Shown in pieces: positions 7,772 to 17,223 of a stretch of DNA of 64,000 nucleotides (position 1 is its first letter; each line of letters starts with the position of its first letter). The stretch spans positions 310,001 to 374,000 of the forward strand of contig CAWBIM010000008.1 in assembly GCA_963788935.1 (NCBI GenBank), in the 5' to 3' direction. Position numbers and translations under genes: made by a program. Below the pieces are notes generated by a model, which saw only the letters and a program-made list of their open reading frames with translations, searched no databases and was not told the origin of the DNA. Source of the stretch: JAOPZW01 sp963788935. GTDB taxonomy: Bacteria; Actinomycetota; Thermoleophilia; Solirubrobacterales; Solirubrobacteraceae.

Positions 7772-8647
7772 TCACGAGACGGACCCCGTCTCGAACGCCC
7801 CCTTGATCCCCGCGTCGAGCGCGTTGATCCGGTGCAGGGCGAGCGCCTCGGCGGACCCGAAGCGCCGCTGCGGCGCCGCGTCGGCGCCGTGGTGGGTGAG
7901 GACGCAGTGCGCCAGCGCGAGCCGGCGGGCGTCGTCGAGGCCCGCGTCCGCCGCGCGCGCGTCGAGCATGCGCAGGCCGATCTCGACGTGGCCGAGCAGC
8001 CGGCCCTCGTCGGTCAGGCCGATCTCGGCGCCGAGGGTGAACTCGCGCGTGCGCCCGAGGTCGTGCACGATCGCCGCGGTCACGAGGAGGTCCTGGTCCA
8101 GGCGCGGGTGCAGGGCGCAGGTGTCGACCGCGAGCGTCGCGACGGCGACGGTGTGCTCGAGCAGCCCGCCGAGGTAGGCGTGATGGGCCGCGCGCGTGCA
8201 CGGCGACCGCCGCAGCGCGGCGCGCATCTCCGGGTCGGCCAGCAGGGCGTCGACGAGGCGCTTGAACGGCGCGTCGCGCAGCTCGCCCGCGAGGTGCTCG
8301 AGGAAGCCGTCGAGCTCGTCGAGGTCGCGGTAGGCGACGGGCAGGAACGTCGCCGGGTCGGCGTCGCCCGCGGGCGCGCGGGCGATCGCGCGCACGTCGA
8401 CCTGCAGCTCGTCGCGGAAGCGCTCGACCCGGCCCGCGACCCGCACGAGGTCGCCGCGGTCGAAGCGCCCGGCGTGGAGGTCGGCGTCACGGAAGACCCG
8501 GCCCGGAAGCGCGCCCGTGCGGTCGCGCAGCTCGACCGCGAGGTACGGCGAACCGGCCCGCGAGACCAGGCGGTCCTTGCGGGTACAGGCGAAGACGCCG
8601 GCCACGTCGTCGCCCGCGCGGAGGGTGCTGATCGCCGGGGGGGTCAC
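7772..8647 (-). CDS. YhaM-like 3'-5' exoribonuclease (OB-fold + HD domain)
   Basis: 291-residue protein with an N-terminal OB-fold nucleic-acid binding domain (about 8-95; GDDVAGVFACTRKDRLVSRAG, then DLVRVAGRVERF). It continues into an HD phosphohydrolase domain (about 150-285) whose metal residues are visible in GGLLEHTVAVA, AAIVHDLGR and LTHHGA. This order is that of YhaM/Cbf1 exoribonucleases, which trim RNA and short DNA 3' ends with a metal. It uses a GTG start at 8647; the nearby ATG at 8654-8652 is in another frame and stops at once. It is divergent from the PAC2 gene with 25 bp between start codons. Confidence 0.82.
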   Translation of the reverse strand: MTPPAISTLRAGDDVAGVFACTRKDRLVSRAGSPYLAVELRDRTGALPGRVFRDADLHAGRFDRGDLVRVAGRVERFRDELQVDVRAIARAPAGDADPATFLPVAYRDLDELDGFLEHLAGELRDAPFKRLVDALLADPEMRAALRRSPCTRAAHHAYLGGLLEHTVAVATLAVDTCALHPRLDQDLLVTAAIVHDLGRTREFTLGAEIGLTDEGRLLGHVEIGLRMLDARAADAGLDDARRLALAHCVLTHHGADAAPQRRFGSAEALALHRINALDAGIKGAFETGSVS

Positions 8648-8672
8648 ACACCCATGATGTACCGTGATCCGG

Positions 8673-9552
8673 ATGCCGCCGCTGATCTGGGAGCATCGCC
8701 CCGACGGCCTGCGCGCCCCGGCTCTCGTGTGCGCCTTCACCGGCTGGAACGACGCCGGCGACGCGGCCTCGGCGGCGCTCCAGTTCCTCGGCGCCTCGCT
8801 CTCCGCCACGCGCTTCGCCCGCATCGACCCGGAGGAGTTCTTCGACTTCCAGGCGACCCGGCCGAAGATCAAGCTCGTCGAGGGCCGCACGCGCTCGATC
8901 GAGTGGCCGGAGGTCGAGATCTACGCCGCGCACATTCCGCGCGCCCCGCGCGACCTCGTCCTGCTCCAGGGCGCCGAGCCGTCGATGCGCTGGCGATCGT
9001 TCTGCCGCCTGATCGTCGACCTCGCCGAGGCGCTCGGCACGCAGCTCGTCGTGACCCTCGGCGCCCTGCTCGCCGACGTGCCGCACTCGCGGCCGGTGCC
9101 GATCACGGGCCTGTCGTCCGACGACGCGCTCGTCCATCGCCTGGGCCTGCAGCAGTCGGGCTACGAGGGCCCGACCGGGATCGTCGGCATCCTGCACAGC
9201 GCCTGCCAGGAGGCGGGCATGCCCTCCGCGTCGCTGTGGGCGAGCGTCCCGCACTACGTCGCCGCCGCGCCCGAACCCGAAGGCCGCGCTCGCGCTCGTG
9301 CGCAAGCTCGAGGGCCTCGTCGGCGTGTCGGTCGACGCGGAGGAGCTCGAGCGGTCCGCGGCCGACTACGAGCGCCAGGTCTCGCTCGCCGTCCAGAGCG
9401 ACCCGGACGTCCAGGCCTTCGTCGAGCGCCTCGAGCGCGCGGCCGAGGAAGAGGAGGAGGAGATGGCCCCCGAGGACCTGCCCTCCGGCGACGTCATCGC
9501 CCGTGAGTTCCAGCGCTTCCTGCGCCAGCGGGGCCCCGGCCAGACCGACTGA
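8673..9552 (+). CDS. PAC2-family protein, interrupted by a +1 frameshift
   Basis: Member of the PAC2 (proteasome-assembly-chaperone-like) family common in Actinobacteria, about 292 residues once repaired. The N-terminal part (LVCAFTGWNDAGDAASAAL, RARIDPEEFFDFQATRP-type region, SMRWRSFCRLIVDL, GALLADVPHSRP) is typical. After VPHYVAAAP the frame is lost: one extra base near 9271-9275 shifts it, and the conserved C-terminal part (RKLEGLVGVSVDAEELE, then an acidic EEEEEE patch) continues in the +1 frame to 9552. Removing one base restores a continuous protein, so this is probably a sequence error rather than a decayed gene. GTG at 8664 is an alternative start. The biochemical role of bacterial PAC2 proteins is not established. 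Confidence 0.8.
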
Positions 9553-9560
9553 CGCCGGCG

Positions 9561-10127
9561 ATGGCGACGCTCGAGAACCGCCCGAACGTCGCGCTCGTCG
9601 TCCTGGACTTCCAGACCGGCGTCGTGGCCGAGGCCCACGAGCGCGACGCGGTCGTCGCGAACGTCGCGCGCCTCGTCGCGATGGCGCGCGCGGCGCAGGT
9701 GCCGGTCGTCTGGGTCCAGCACGAGGACGACGAGCACCTCGCGCACGGCAGCGCGGCGTGGCAGATCGTCGCGGAGCTCGATCCCGCCGAGGCCGAGGCG
9801 CACGTCGAGAAGCGCTACGCCGACGCCTTCGACGAGACGACGCTCGAGTCGGTCCTGGCCGGCCTCGGCGTCGGGCGGCTGGTCATGGCGGGCGCGCAGA
9901 CGGACGAGTGCATCCGCTCGACCCTCCACGGCGCCGTCGTCCGGGGCTACGACGCGACGCTCGTCACCGACGCCCACACGACCGAGGACCTGACCCCGTG
10001 GGGGGCGCCGCCGCCCGCGCTGGTCATCGCGCACACGAACCTGTACTGGGGCAACCACCGTGCGCCGGGGCGCACGGCGGCCGCCGTCCCGACCGACGAC
10101 GTCGACTTCGGCGGCGCGGCGGCCTGA
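9561..10127 (+). CDS. Isochorismatase-family cysteine hydrolase
   Basis: 188-residue cysteine hydrolase. The catalytic triad of the family is visible: D16 in LVVLDFQTG, K84 in EKRYADAF and C117 in GAQTDECIRST. The fold covers isochorismatases, nicotinamidases and carbamoyl-hydrolases. The substrate cannot be assigned: there is no nicotinamidase metal motif and no siderophore genes nearby. It starts 8 bp after the PAC2 stop and so probably shares its transcript. It ends 4 bp before the convergent Crp-like gene. Length matches the family norm (180-210). Confidence 0.85.
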   Translation: MATLENRPNVALVVLDFQTGVVAEAHERDAVVANVARLVAMARAAQVPVVWVQHEDDEHLAHGSAAWQIVAELDPAEAEAHVEKRYADAFDETTLESVLAGLGVGRLVMAGAQTDECIRSTLHGAVVRGYDATLVTDAHTTEDLTPWGAPPPALVIAHTNLYWGNHRAPGRTAAAVPTDDVDFGGAAA

Positions 10128-10131
10128 GGCT

Positions 10132-10869
10132 CTAGCCGGCGGCTGTTCGGAGGGCCGGGTCCTCGACCCGTGAGGCGAGGCGCTCGATGTCGCCGTGCAG
10201 CAGCCAGCCGCCCGGGATCCGCTCGATCAGGCCCTGGCCGGACAGGATGCCGAGCGCCGTCGTGACGGACGGCCGCCGGGCGCCGACGAGGGCGGCGAGC
10301 GTGCTGTGGGTCAGCGGCACGGGGAGGCGGATGCCGTCCGGCGTGACCTTGCCCCAGCGCATCGCGAGCTCGCAGAAGACGAGCAGCAGGCGGTCGGTGA
10401 TCGCCGGCAGCTGGGCGACCGCGAGGCGGCGGGCGAGCGCCTGCGCGCGGCGGGCGTGACGCGCCCCGACGGCCTCGGCGACGGCCGGCCAGCGGCCGCA
10501 CGCGCGCGCGAAGCGTGCGTCGAGCACGGCGATGCGAACCGGCGAGTGCACGCGCCAGGTCGCGGGGGCGAGGCCGTGCGGGCCGTCCTCGTCCCATGGG
10601 CGGAGGATGTCGCCCGAGCCGAGCAGCTCGGCCGTACGGCGCCCGGCGAAGCCGATCTCGCGGCTGAGCACGCCGGCGAGCAGGATGAGGCCGATCAGGA
10701 GCGCGAACGGGAGATCGTCCGGCGGACTCCAGAGCCCGGTGTCGAGCGCGACGGCGGGGACGATGAGCGTCCGCCGCGCGATCGCACGGTCTTCCTCGGG
10801 CACGCCGGCCACGAGGTCCGGGTCAGCGTCGAACAGTGATACGGGATGCCAACGTGAGGCCACGGTCAC
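10132..10869 (-). CDS. Crp/Fnr-type transcriptional regulator with degenerate sensor domain
   Basis: 245-residue regulator. The C-terminal winged helix is typical of Crp/Fnr (LPVPLTHSTLAALVGARRPSVTTALGILSGQGLIERIPGGW, about 180-225). The N-terminal part keeps the jelly-roll outline (GSGDILRPWDEDGP, WRVHSPVRIAVLD) but lacks the GE...R phosphate-binding signature of cAMP receptors, so cAMP binding is not supported. There are no Fnr-type Cys clusters either. It starts with GTG. It begins 25 bp after the Lrp-family gene on the same strand, so the two regulators may form one operon. Confidence 0.8.
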   Translation of the reverse strand: MTVASRWHPVSLFDADPDLVAGVPEEDRAIARRTLIVPAVALDTGLWSPPDDLPFALLIGLILLAGVLSREIGFAGRRTAELLGSGDILRPWDEDGPHGLAPATWRVHSPVRIAVLDARFARACGRWPAVAEAVGARHARRAQALARRLAVAQLPAITDRLLLVFCELAMRWGKVTPDGIRLPVPLTHSTLAALVGARRPSVTTALGILSGQGLIERIPGGWLLHGDIERLASRVEDPALRTAAG

Positions 10870-10894
10870 CTACCCACGGGGTGTCAAGTCCACG

Positions 10895-11404
10895 TCACGA
10901 TTGCAGATCGTCAATCTCGGTGTTCCGGTTCCGCCACGGACCGGGGCCGCGGCGGTGCTCGTAGATGAGCGACGTCTCCGCGTGGGCCACGGACGGGTGC
11001 GTCGCCAGATGGTCGACGACGAACTCGCGGAGGTCCTGCGCGTCGGCGGCGGCGACCCACACGAGGTAGTCGTTGACGCCCGCCACATGGAAAACGCTCA
11101 GAACGCCCGCCAACTCGCGCACGGCGCGCGTGAAGCCCTCGATCTCCTCGCGGTGGTGGACGGTGAGGCGGACGGCGATCATCGCCTGCAGCGGGCGGCC
11201 GAGGGCGCTGAGGTCGACGTCGGCGTGGAAGCCGCGCAGCACCCCGCTGCGCCGGAGGGCGCGGACGCGCGCCAGGCACGTCGACGGGGCGATCCCCAGA
11301 CGCTCGGCGAGGCGGTTGTTCGGGATGCGCGCGTCCTCGGTCAGCGCCTCGAGGATCGCGCGGTCCACGTCGTCGATCCCGGGCGTGGGTCGATCGTTCG
11401 GCAT
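10895..11404 (-). CDS. Lrp/AsnC-family transcriptional regulator
   Basis: 169-residue Lrp/AsnC protein. The N-terminal helix-turn-helix spans about 10-60 (DDVDRAILEALTEDARIPNNRLAERLGIAPSTCLARVRALRRSGVLRG) and the C-terminal RAM ligand-binding domain about 75-155 (MIAVRLTVHHREEIEGF, VFHVAGVNDYLVWVAA). These proteins typically sense amino acids. It is transcribed divergently from the CBS/cystathionine-lyase operon, with 109 bp between start codons, so sulfur amino-acid-dependent control of that operon is a sensible inference. ATG at 11404 starts the homologous region. Confidence 0.9.
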   Translation of the reverse strand: MPNDRPTPGIDDVDRAILEALTEDARIPNNRLAERLGIAPSTCLARVRALRRSGVLRGFHADVDLSALGRPLQAMIAVRLTVHHREEIEGFTRAVRELAGVLSVFHVAGVNDYLVWVAAADAQDLREFVVDHLATHPSVAHAETSLIYEHRRGPGPWRNRNTEIDDLQS

Positions 11405-11513
11405 TCCGCGCAATATCGCACGTCGAGCCGCATTTGTGCCGTCTCTGTGTCGTCTTCGCGAAATTTCCTTCGGTTTCCGAGGCGTTGACCCGCACGGTGC
11501 CACACTATTTGGC

Positions 11514-12915
11514 ATGAGCACGCGCGCCCAGGCCCCGCCCACGCCGGACATCCGCGACTCGATCCTCGACACGGTCGGCGACACGCCGCTCGTGCGCCTG
11601 TCGCGGGTGTGCCCGGGGGTCGCGACGCAGCTCGTCGCGAAGGTCGAGGTGTTCAATCCGGGCGGCTCGATCAAGGACCGCGTCGCGATCGCGATGATCG
11701 AGGCCGCCGAGCGCGAGGGCCGGCTGCGGCCGGGCGGCACGATCGTCGAGCCGACGTCCGGCAACACCGGCACGGGCCTGGCCGTCGCGGCGCGACTCAA
11801 GGGATATCGGGTCGTCGCGGTCATGCCGGACAAGATGTCGCGCGAGAAGATCGACCTCCTGCGCGCGTACGGGGCCGAGGTCGTCGTCGCGCCGACGAAC
11901 GTGCCGCCGGACTCGCCCGAGTCCTACTACCGGGTGGCCGAGCGCCTCGCCGCCGAGATCCCCGGCGCGTTCCAGCCCAACCAGTACTTCAACCGCGGCC
12001 AACCCGGCGGCGCACTACGCCTCGACCGGCCCCGAGATCTGGGAGCAGACGGCGGGGCGGATCACCCACCTCGTCGTGGGCGTCGGGACGGGCGGGACGA
12101 TCACCGGCACCGGGCGCTACCTCAAGGAGCGCAACCCCGGCCTCGTCGTCGTGGGCGCCGACCCCGTCGGCTCGATCTACTCCGGCGGCGAGGAGAACGT
12201 CAAGCCGTACCTCGTCGAGGGCGTGGGGGAGGACTTCTGGCCGCAGACGTTCGACCCGGCGATCGTCGACCGCTGGATCACGGTGTCCGACCGCGACTCC
12301 TTCCTCATGACGCGCCGGCTGGCGATGACCGAGGGGATCCTCGCCGGCGGCTCGTGCGGCACGGCGCTCGTCGCCGCCGTCCAGGTCGCGCGCGAGCTCG
12401 ACGACCCCGAGGCGCTCGTCACGGTGATCCTCCCGGACGGCGGGCGCTCCTACCTGAGCAAGATCTTCAACGACGACTGGATGACGGAGAACGGCTTCCT
12501 CGACCGGCCCGTCGACCAGACCGTCGGCGACGTGATGCGGGCCAAGCGCGACGCCGGCGAGCTGCCGCCGCTCGTGACGGTCGAGACGCACGAGCGCGTC
12601 CGCCACGCGGTCGCGCTGCTGCACGAGCACCGCGTCTCGCAGCTGCCGGTCGTGAGCGCCAACGATCCGTCGACGGTCGTCGGGTCGGTCGGCGAGCGCG
12701 GCCTGCTGCGGCACGCCGTCTCGGACCCGACGCTGCTCGACGCGGCTATCGTCGATGTGATGGAGCCGCCCTTCCCCGCCGTCGCGGCGACCGATCCGGT
12801 CCGCGAGGCGGTCGAGTTGCTCGTGGGCGACCGGCAGGCCCTGCTGGTCTCCGAGCACGGGCGCGCCTCCGGCATCCTGACCCGCGCCGATCTCCTGGAG
12901 GCCCTGGCCCGATGA
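11514..12915 (+). CDS. Cystathionine beta-synthase, interrupted by a +1 frameshift
   Basis: PLP enzyme condensing serine and homocysteine to cystathionine, 466 residues after repair. The catalytic Lys is K54 in NPGGSIKDRVA. The phosphate-side loop TSGNTGTG (81-88) and GVGTGGTITGTGRYL follow. The C-terminus carries two CBS motifs (about 335-460; VGDVMRAKR, DVMEPPFPAVAATD), the Bateman module of actinobacterial CBS enzymes. The frame breaks after NQYFNR: an extra base near 11996-12000 shifts it, and the sequence resumes as ANPAAHYASTGPEIWEQ in the +1 frame. A cysteine synthase is less likely because of the CBS pair. The stop overlaps the next start by 4 bp (ATGA), indicating one operon for reverse transsulfuration. 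Confidence 0.85.
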
Positions 12916-14054
12916 GCACCAACGGCGACCCGCAGCACGGCGAGCGCCTCGCCACCCGCACCGTCCACGCCGGCCTCGAGCCCGACCCGCACTACCGCTC
13001 GGTCATCCCGGCGATCCACCAGACCTCGACCTACGCCCAGGCCGGGGTCGGCGACTTCGTCGAGAAGTACGAGTACTCGCGGGCCGCCAACCCGACCCGC
13101 ACCGCGCTCGAGCACGCGCTGGGCGAGCTCGAGGGCGGCCACGCCGCGGCGTTCTCCTCGGGCATGGCCGCGACCCACGCCGTCATCACGGCGGTCTGCT
13201 CGGCGGGCGACCACATCGTGCTGCCGAACGACCTCTACGGCGGCACGTACCGGCTCGTCGACAAGGTCCTGTCGCGCTGGGGCCTGCGCTACGACCTCGT
13301 CGACCAGACCGACCTCGACGCCGTCGCCGCCGCGGTGCGCGACGAGACGCGGCTCATCTGGGTCGAGACGCCCACCAACCCGCTGCTGAACGTCGTCGAC
13401 GTCGCGGGCGTCGTGGCCCGCCGCGGCGGCGCGATGGTCGCCGTCGACAACACCTTCGCCACGCCGATCAACCAGCGCCCGCTCGAGCTGGGCGCGGACT
13501 TCGTCGTGCACTCGACGACGAAGTACCTCGGCGGGCACTCGGACGTCATCGGCGGCGCCGTGATCGCCGCCGACCCCGAGTGGGACGAGCACATCCACCT
13601 CATCCAGAAGGCCGTCGGCGCCGTGCCCGGGCCGTTCGACTGCTTCCTCGTCCACCGCGGCCTGCGCACGCTGCACCTGCGGATGCGCGCCCACGCCGAG
13701 AGCGCCGAGGCGGTCGTCGCGTTCCTGGGCTCGGTCGACGGCGTCGAGGACGTCCGCTGGCCCGGCTTCAGCGGCATGGTGTCGTTCCGCCACCCGGCGG
13801 CGATCCGCATCGCGGAGGGCACGCGCATCTTCACGCTGGCCGAGTCGCTCGGCGGCGTCGAGTCGCTCATCGAGGTGCCGGGGCCGATGACGCACAAGAC
13901 CGTCGCGGACTCGGGCGCGGCCGTGCCCGACGACCTCGTGCGGCTGTCGTGCGGCGTCGAGGCGCCGGAGGACCTCGTGGCCGACCTGCGCGGCGCGTTC
14001 GCCGCCGCCGACGTCGACGTTCAGCGCTCGGCGGCCGGGCAGGCGATGCGGTAG
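12912..14054 (+). CDS. Cystathionine gamma-lyase / gamma-synthase (Cys/Met metabolism PLP enzyme)
   Basis: 380-residue PLP enzyme of the MetC/CGS family. The PLP lysine is K204 in HSTTKYLGGHSD. Other family elements are AAFSSGMAATHAV, PNDLYGGTYRL, ETPTNPLLNVVD and SLGGVESLIEVPGPMTH, and the length is normal. Sequence alone does not separate gamma-synthase from gamma-lyase. Coupling to cystathionine beta-synthase by a 4 bp overlap argues for gamma-lyase (cystathionine to cysteine, 2-oxobutyrate and ammonia), completing reverse transsulfuration. The 3' end overlaps the convergent helicase gene by 34 bp. Confidence 0.88.
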   Translation: MSTNGDPQHGERLATRTVHAGLEPDPHYRSVIPAIHQTSTYAQAGVGDFVEKYEYSRAANPTRTALEHALGELEGGHAAAFSSGMAATHAVITAVCSAGDHIVLPNDLYGGTYRLVDKVLSRWGLRYDLVDQTDLDAVAAAVRDETRLIWVETPTNPLLNVVDVAGVVARRGGAMVAVDNTFATPINQRPLELGADFVVHSTTKYLGGHSDVIGGAVIAADPEWDEHIHLIQKAVGAVPGPFDCFLVHRGLRTLHLRMRAHAESAEAVVAFLGSVDGVEDVRWPGFSGMVSFRHPAAIRIAEGTRIFTLAESLGGVESLIEVPGPMTHKTVADSGAAVPDDLVRLSCGVEAPEDLVADLRGAFAAADVDVQRSAAGQAMR

Positions 14055-17000
14055 TCGCACATCGAGCAGGCGGCGTAGGACGGCGTCGGCTCGAACCCCT
14101 GGCCGAGGATCCCGTCGGCCACCTCGAAGACGGTCTCCGAGATCCAGTCGCGGTCGACCTCGTCGGTCGGCAGCGGGACCTTGGCGTCGTCGAGGACGTA
14201 GAGGTAGGACTGGCGCGGCGAGTCGACGTCCCACGCCTCGGCCGCGCCGACGGCGTAGAGCGCGAGCTGGACGTCCTCGCGCAGCTGGGCGGCGGACTTC
14301 GGCCGGCCGGTCTTGTAGTCGATGAGCTCGTAGCCGCCGTCCGGAAGGCGGTCGACGCGGTCGACCCGGCCGCGCAGCGTGTGGGCGCCGAGCTTGAACT
14401 GGAAGGACTTCTCGAACCACACCGGCTCGGCGTCCTCGGTCAGCGTGCGGTCGTGGTAGCGGCGCAACGACGTGTCGGCCTTGACCCGCAGCTGGCGCTC
14501 CTCGTCGCTTCCGCCGAACCCCCCGCGCCGCCAGCCGGCCTCGAGCAGCCCGAGCAGCTCGTCGAGCGTCCGCCCGCCGCTCGAGTGGTAGCGCTCGAGG
14601 ACCTGGTGGACGAGGATCCCGAAGCGCTGGTTCATCGTCGGCTCGCTCGGGATCCGGAAGACCCGCGCGAACTTGTACTTCAGCGGGCACGTCCGGTAGG
14701 TCTCGATGTCCGAGGCGCTGAGCAGCAGGCCGTCGCCGCGGGTGGGGAGGAACGGCTTGAGCGAGGGCTCGTCGCGCGCCGTGATCGCGGCGGCGCGGGC
14801 GCGGGCGTCGCGCTCGGCGTCCATGAGCAGGTCGTCGAGCGAGCTCGTCTGCAGCACCTCGCGCTGCTCGGGCGTCGCGGCGCGGAGGATCGCGGCGTTG
14901 ATCCCCGGCAGCGCCTCCCCGACCGACTGGCCCTGCGCGCGGTTCATCAGCGCGGCGAGCTTGAGCAGCTCGAGGTAGCGCACCGCGCCGTGGGCGACGT
15001 CGAGGTCGGTGTCGAGGCGCAGCTCGCCGAGCCGTGAGCCGGTGCGCGGGATGCTGTGCAGCAGCTCGTCGCGCAGGGCCTGGTAGGTGGCGTGCACCGT
15101 CTCGTCGGGACCGAACAGCATCTCGCCCTGCTCGGTCCACTCGGCCCCGAGCTCCTCGCGCGCCTCCTCGGCGAACGGCGACGGATGCTGCAGCGCGCCC
15201 GCGTCGCTGCGCGTCGCGTAGGCGAGCACGAGGCCGCGCCGCGCGCGGGTCATCGCGACGTGCAGCAGGCGCCGCATCTCGTCGATGTGCGCGTCGCGGG
15301 TGTCGGGCGGCAGCGCCTCGTGGAGCAGGGCGTCCGGGATCGGCTCCATCGCGCGCCGCCGCGCTCCGGGCATCCGCGACGACTGCAGGCCGAGGACGAA
15401 GACGTGCTCGAACGAGAGGCCCGCCGCGGCCTGCATCGCCATCACGGCGACGGCGCCGGTGCGCACGCCGTAGGCGTCGGTCTGCCCGGCGCCGCCCGCC
15501 CCGGGGTCACCGGGGCCCGCCCCGCTCTCCTCGTCGCGCAGGCCGGCCTCGGCCACGGCGGCGATCGAGCGGGCGAACTCGCGCGGCGTCGACTGCGGCG
15601 AGCGGCGCACGTACGCGGTCGCGAGCTCGCCGAGGCGCGCGAGCGACACGAGCCGTTCGACGACGTCGGCCTGCGCGGCGAAGAGCTGGCGCCGGCGCAG
15701 CCCGAGGCGGTCGATCAGGCGGTGGACGAAGACGTCGGGCCGCGTCGTGTCGAGCGCGGCCGCGGCCGAGCGGTGGAGCTTGAGGAAGCCGAGGATCCGT
15801 TCGCGGGCCTCGGGCGGGAGCTGGGGCGACTCGGTCGCGGCGACGAGCGCGCCGACCATGTCGAGCTTGCGCCGCCGCGAGATCTGCACGCAGCGCGCGA
15901 GGTCGATCGAGCGCAGCTCGACCGGCGGGCGGGCGAGCGCGCGGACGACGGCGCCCGCGTCGGAGGGGTCGACGAGCAGCCGCAGCCACGCGAGCACGTC
16001 CTTGACCTCGGCGCGCTGGAAGAACGCCGTCGCGCCCGCGAGGCGGTGCGGGACGGCGCGCTCCTCGAGCGCCAGGGCGACCGCCTGGCCCTCGTTGCGC
16101 ACCGAGCGCACGAGGATCGCGATCTCCTCGGCCGGCACCCCGGCCCGGACGAGCCGCTCGACCTCGGCCGCGACGGCCTGGGCCTGGGCGCGCTCGTTCG
16201 CCGCGCGCCAGAAGCGCACCTCGCCGCCGGCCGGGGCCGCGAGGTGCTTGTCGACGCGGTCGGCGATCGGCCGGACGACGGCCCCGGCGGCCGCGACGAT
16301 CCGCTCGGGGCAGCGCAGCGACTGCTCGAGGCGGACGGTCCGCAGGCCGGGCACGTCGGCGGCGAGGTCCCTGAGGTTCTTCGTCGCCGCGCCGCGCAGG
16401 CGGCGGATGGCCTGGTCGTCGTCGGCGGTGGCCGTCAGCGTCGGCCCGTCGCCCGCGAGCAGGAGGACGAGCCGGGTCGCGGCGTGCTCGAGGTCCTGGA
16501 CGTCGTCGACGAGCAGATGGCGGTGGCGCGCGGCGGCCCGCGCGCGGACGTGCGGCTTGTCGCGCAGCAGCGCGTGGGCGTGCAGGACGAGGTCGCCGAA
16601 GTCGAGCGCGCCCTGCTGGGCGAGCAGGCGGTCATGCGTCGTGTACACGGCGCCGAACTCGCGCTCGCGCTCGGCGCGCTCGTCGCCCGCCGGGAGCGTC
16701 GCCGCCCAGCGCACGTACTCGTCGGCGGTGATCATCGCCTCCTTCAGCCGGTCGATCCGGGCGATGACGCCGGCCAGGAGCGCCGCGGGGTTGCCGCGGA
16801 AGTCGTGCAGGCGCAGGGTCAGCTCGTCGACGTGCTCGAGCAGCATCGCGAGACGGTCGGCGGGGGTGACGGGGGTGACGAACGGGTCGAGCCCGGCCTC
16901 GAGCGCCTCGTCGTGCAGCAGGCGGGCGCTGAAGCCCGCGACGGTGTGGACGGCGAGCTCCTCGAAGCCGCGGTCGAGCAGCGCCTCGACCTGGCCGCGC

Positions 17001-17203
17001 ACGGTGTCCGCCGCCGCCTCCGAGCCGGTGATGACGAGCACCTGCTCGGGGCTCGCGACCCCGGTCGCGGCCAGCCACGCGAGCCGGTGGACCAGGGTCC
17101 GCGTCTTGCCCGTCCCCGCCGCCCCGAGAACGAGCAGCGGCCCGCCCCGATGGGTGGCGATGGCGTGCTGGGCGGGGGTGAGCGCCCCGGGCGGATCGGG
17201 CAC
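14021..17203 (-). CDS. UvrD/AdnB-like ATP-dependent helicase with C-terminal Fe-S PD-(D/E)XK nuclease
   Basis: 1060-residue helicase-nuclease. Superfamily 1A motor: Walker A GAAGTGKTRTLVHRL near residues 27-41, a loader region LLVDDVQDLEHAA (motif II), DDDQAIRRLRGA (motif III), and late motifs VMAMQAAAGLSFEHVFVLGL and LLHVAMTRARRGLVLAYA. The C-terminal RecB-type nuclease (about 820-1058) contains GRVDRVDRL and ELIDYKTGRPK, with a four-Cys iron-sulfur staple (RTCPLKY plus the terminal CSMCDYRIAC). This is the architecture of AdnA/AdnB, the actinobacterial double-strand-break resection motor. No partner subunit lies next to it. GTG start at 17203, 20 bp from the divergent IMPase gene. Confidence 0.85.
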   Translation of the reverse strand: MPDPPGALTPAQHAIATHRGGPLLVLGAAGTGKTRTLVHRLAWLAATGVASPEQVLVITGSEAAADTVRGQVEALLDRGFEELAVHTVAGFSARLLHDEALEAGLDPFVTPVTPADRLAMLLEHVDELTLRLHDFRGNPAALLAGVIARIDRLKEAMITADEYVRWAATLPAGDERAEREREFGAVYTTHDRLLAQQGALDFGDLVLHAHALLRDKPHVRARAAARHRHLLVDDVQDLEHAATRLVLLLAGDGPTLTATADDDQAIRRLRGAATKNLRDLAADVPGLRTVRLEQSLRCPERIVAAAGAVVRPIADRVDKHLAAPAGGEVRFWRAANERAQAQAVAAEVERLVRAGVPAEEIAILVRSVRNEGQAVALALEERAVPHRLAGATAFFQRAEVKDVLAWLRLLVDPSDAGAVVRALARPPVELRSIDLARCVQISRRRKLDMVGALVAATESPQLPPEARERILGFLKLHRSAAAALDTTRPDVFVHRLIDRLGLRRRQLFAAQADVVERLVSLARLGELATAYVRRSPQSTPREFARSIAAVAEAGLRDEESGAGPGDPGAGGAGQTDAYGVRTGAVAVMAMQAAAGLSFEHVFVLGLQSSRMPGARRRAMEPIPDALLHEALPPDTRDAHIDEMRRLLHVAMTRARRGLVLAYATRSDAGALQHPSPFAEEAREELGAEWTEQGEMLFGPDETVHATYQALRDELLHSIPRTGSRLGELRLDTDLDVAHGAVRYLELLKLAALMNRAQGQSVGEALPGINAAILRAATPEQREVLQTSSLDDLLMDAERDARARAAAITARDEPSLKPFLPTRGDGLLLSASDIETYRTCPLKYKFARVFRIPSEPTMNQRFGILVHQVLERYHSSGGRTLDELLGLLEAGWRRGGFGGSDEERQLRVKADTSLRRYHDRTLTEDAEPVWFEKSFQFKLGAHTLRGRVDRVDRLPDGGYELIDYKTGRPKSAAQLREDVQLALYAVGAAEAWDVDSPRQSYLYVLDDAKVPLPTDEVDRDWISETVFEVADGILGQGFEPTPSYAACSMCDYRIACPAAER

Positions 17204-17223
17204 GCTCGTAGGATAGGAGGCAC

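Noticed and set aside
9250..9300. Programmed +1 frameshifting in the PAC2 gene
   Set aside because: No slippery sequence, stop codon or structure at the site, and eight unrelated genes in the window show the same kind of lesion; an error is simpler.
6473..10135. 1220-codon plus-strand open frame
   Set aside because: Out of frame with the kinase, the PAC2 gene and the isochorismatase gene and antisense to the exoribonuclease; Arg/Pro/Ala-rich composition and no motif.
11484..11513. Promoter TTGACC ... TATTTG directly before the CBS start
   Set aside because: Spacer is only about 15 bp and the -10 ends 3 bp before the ATG, too close for normal or leaderless initiation; not annotated.
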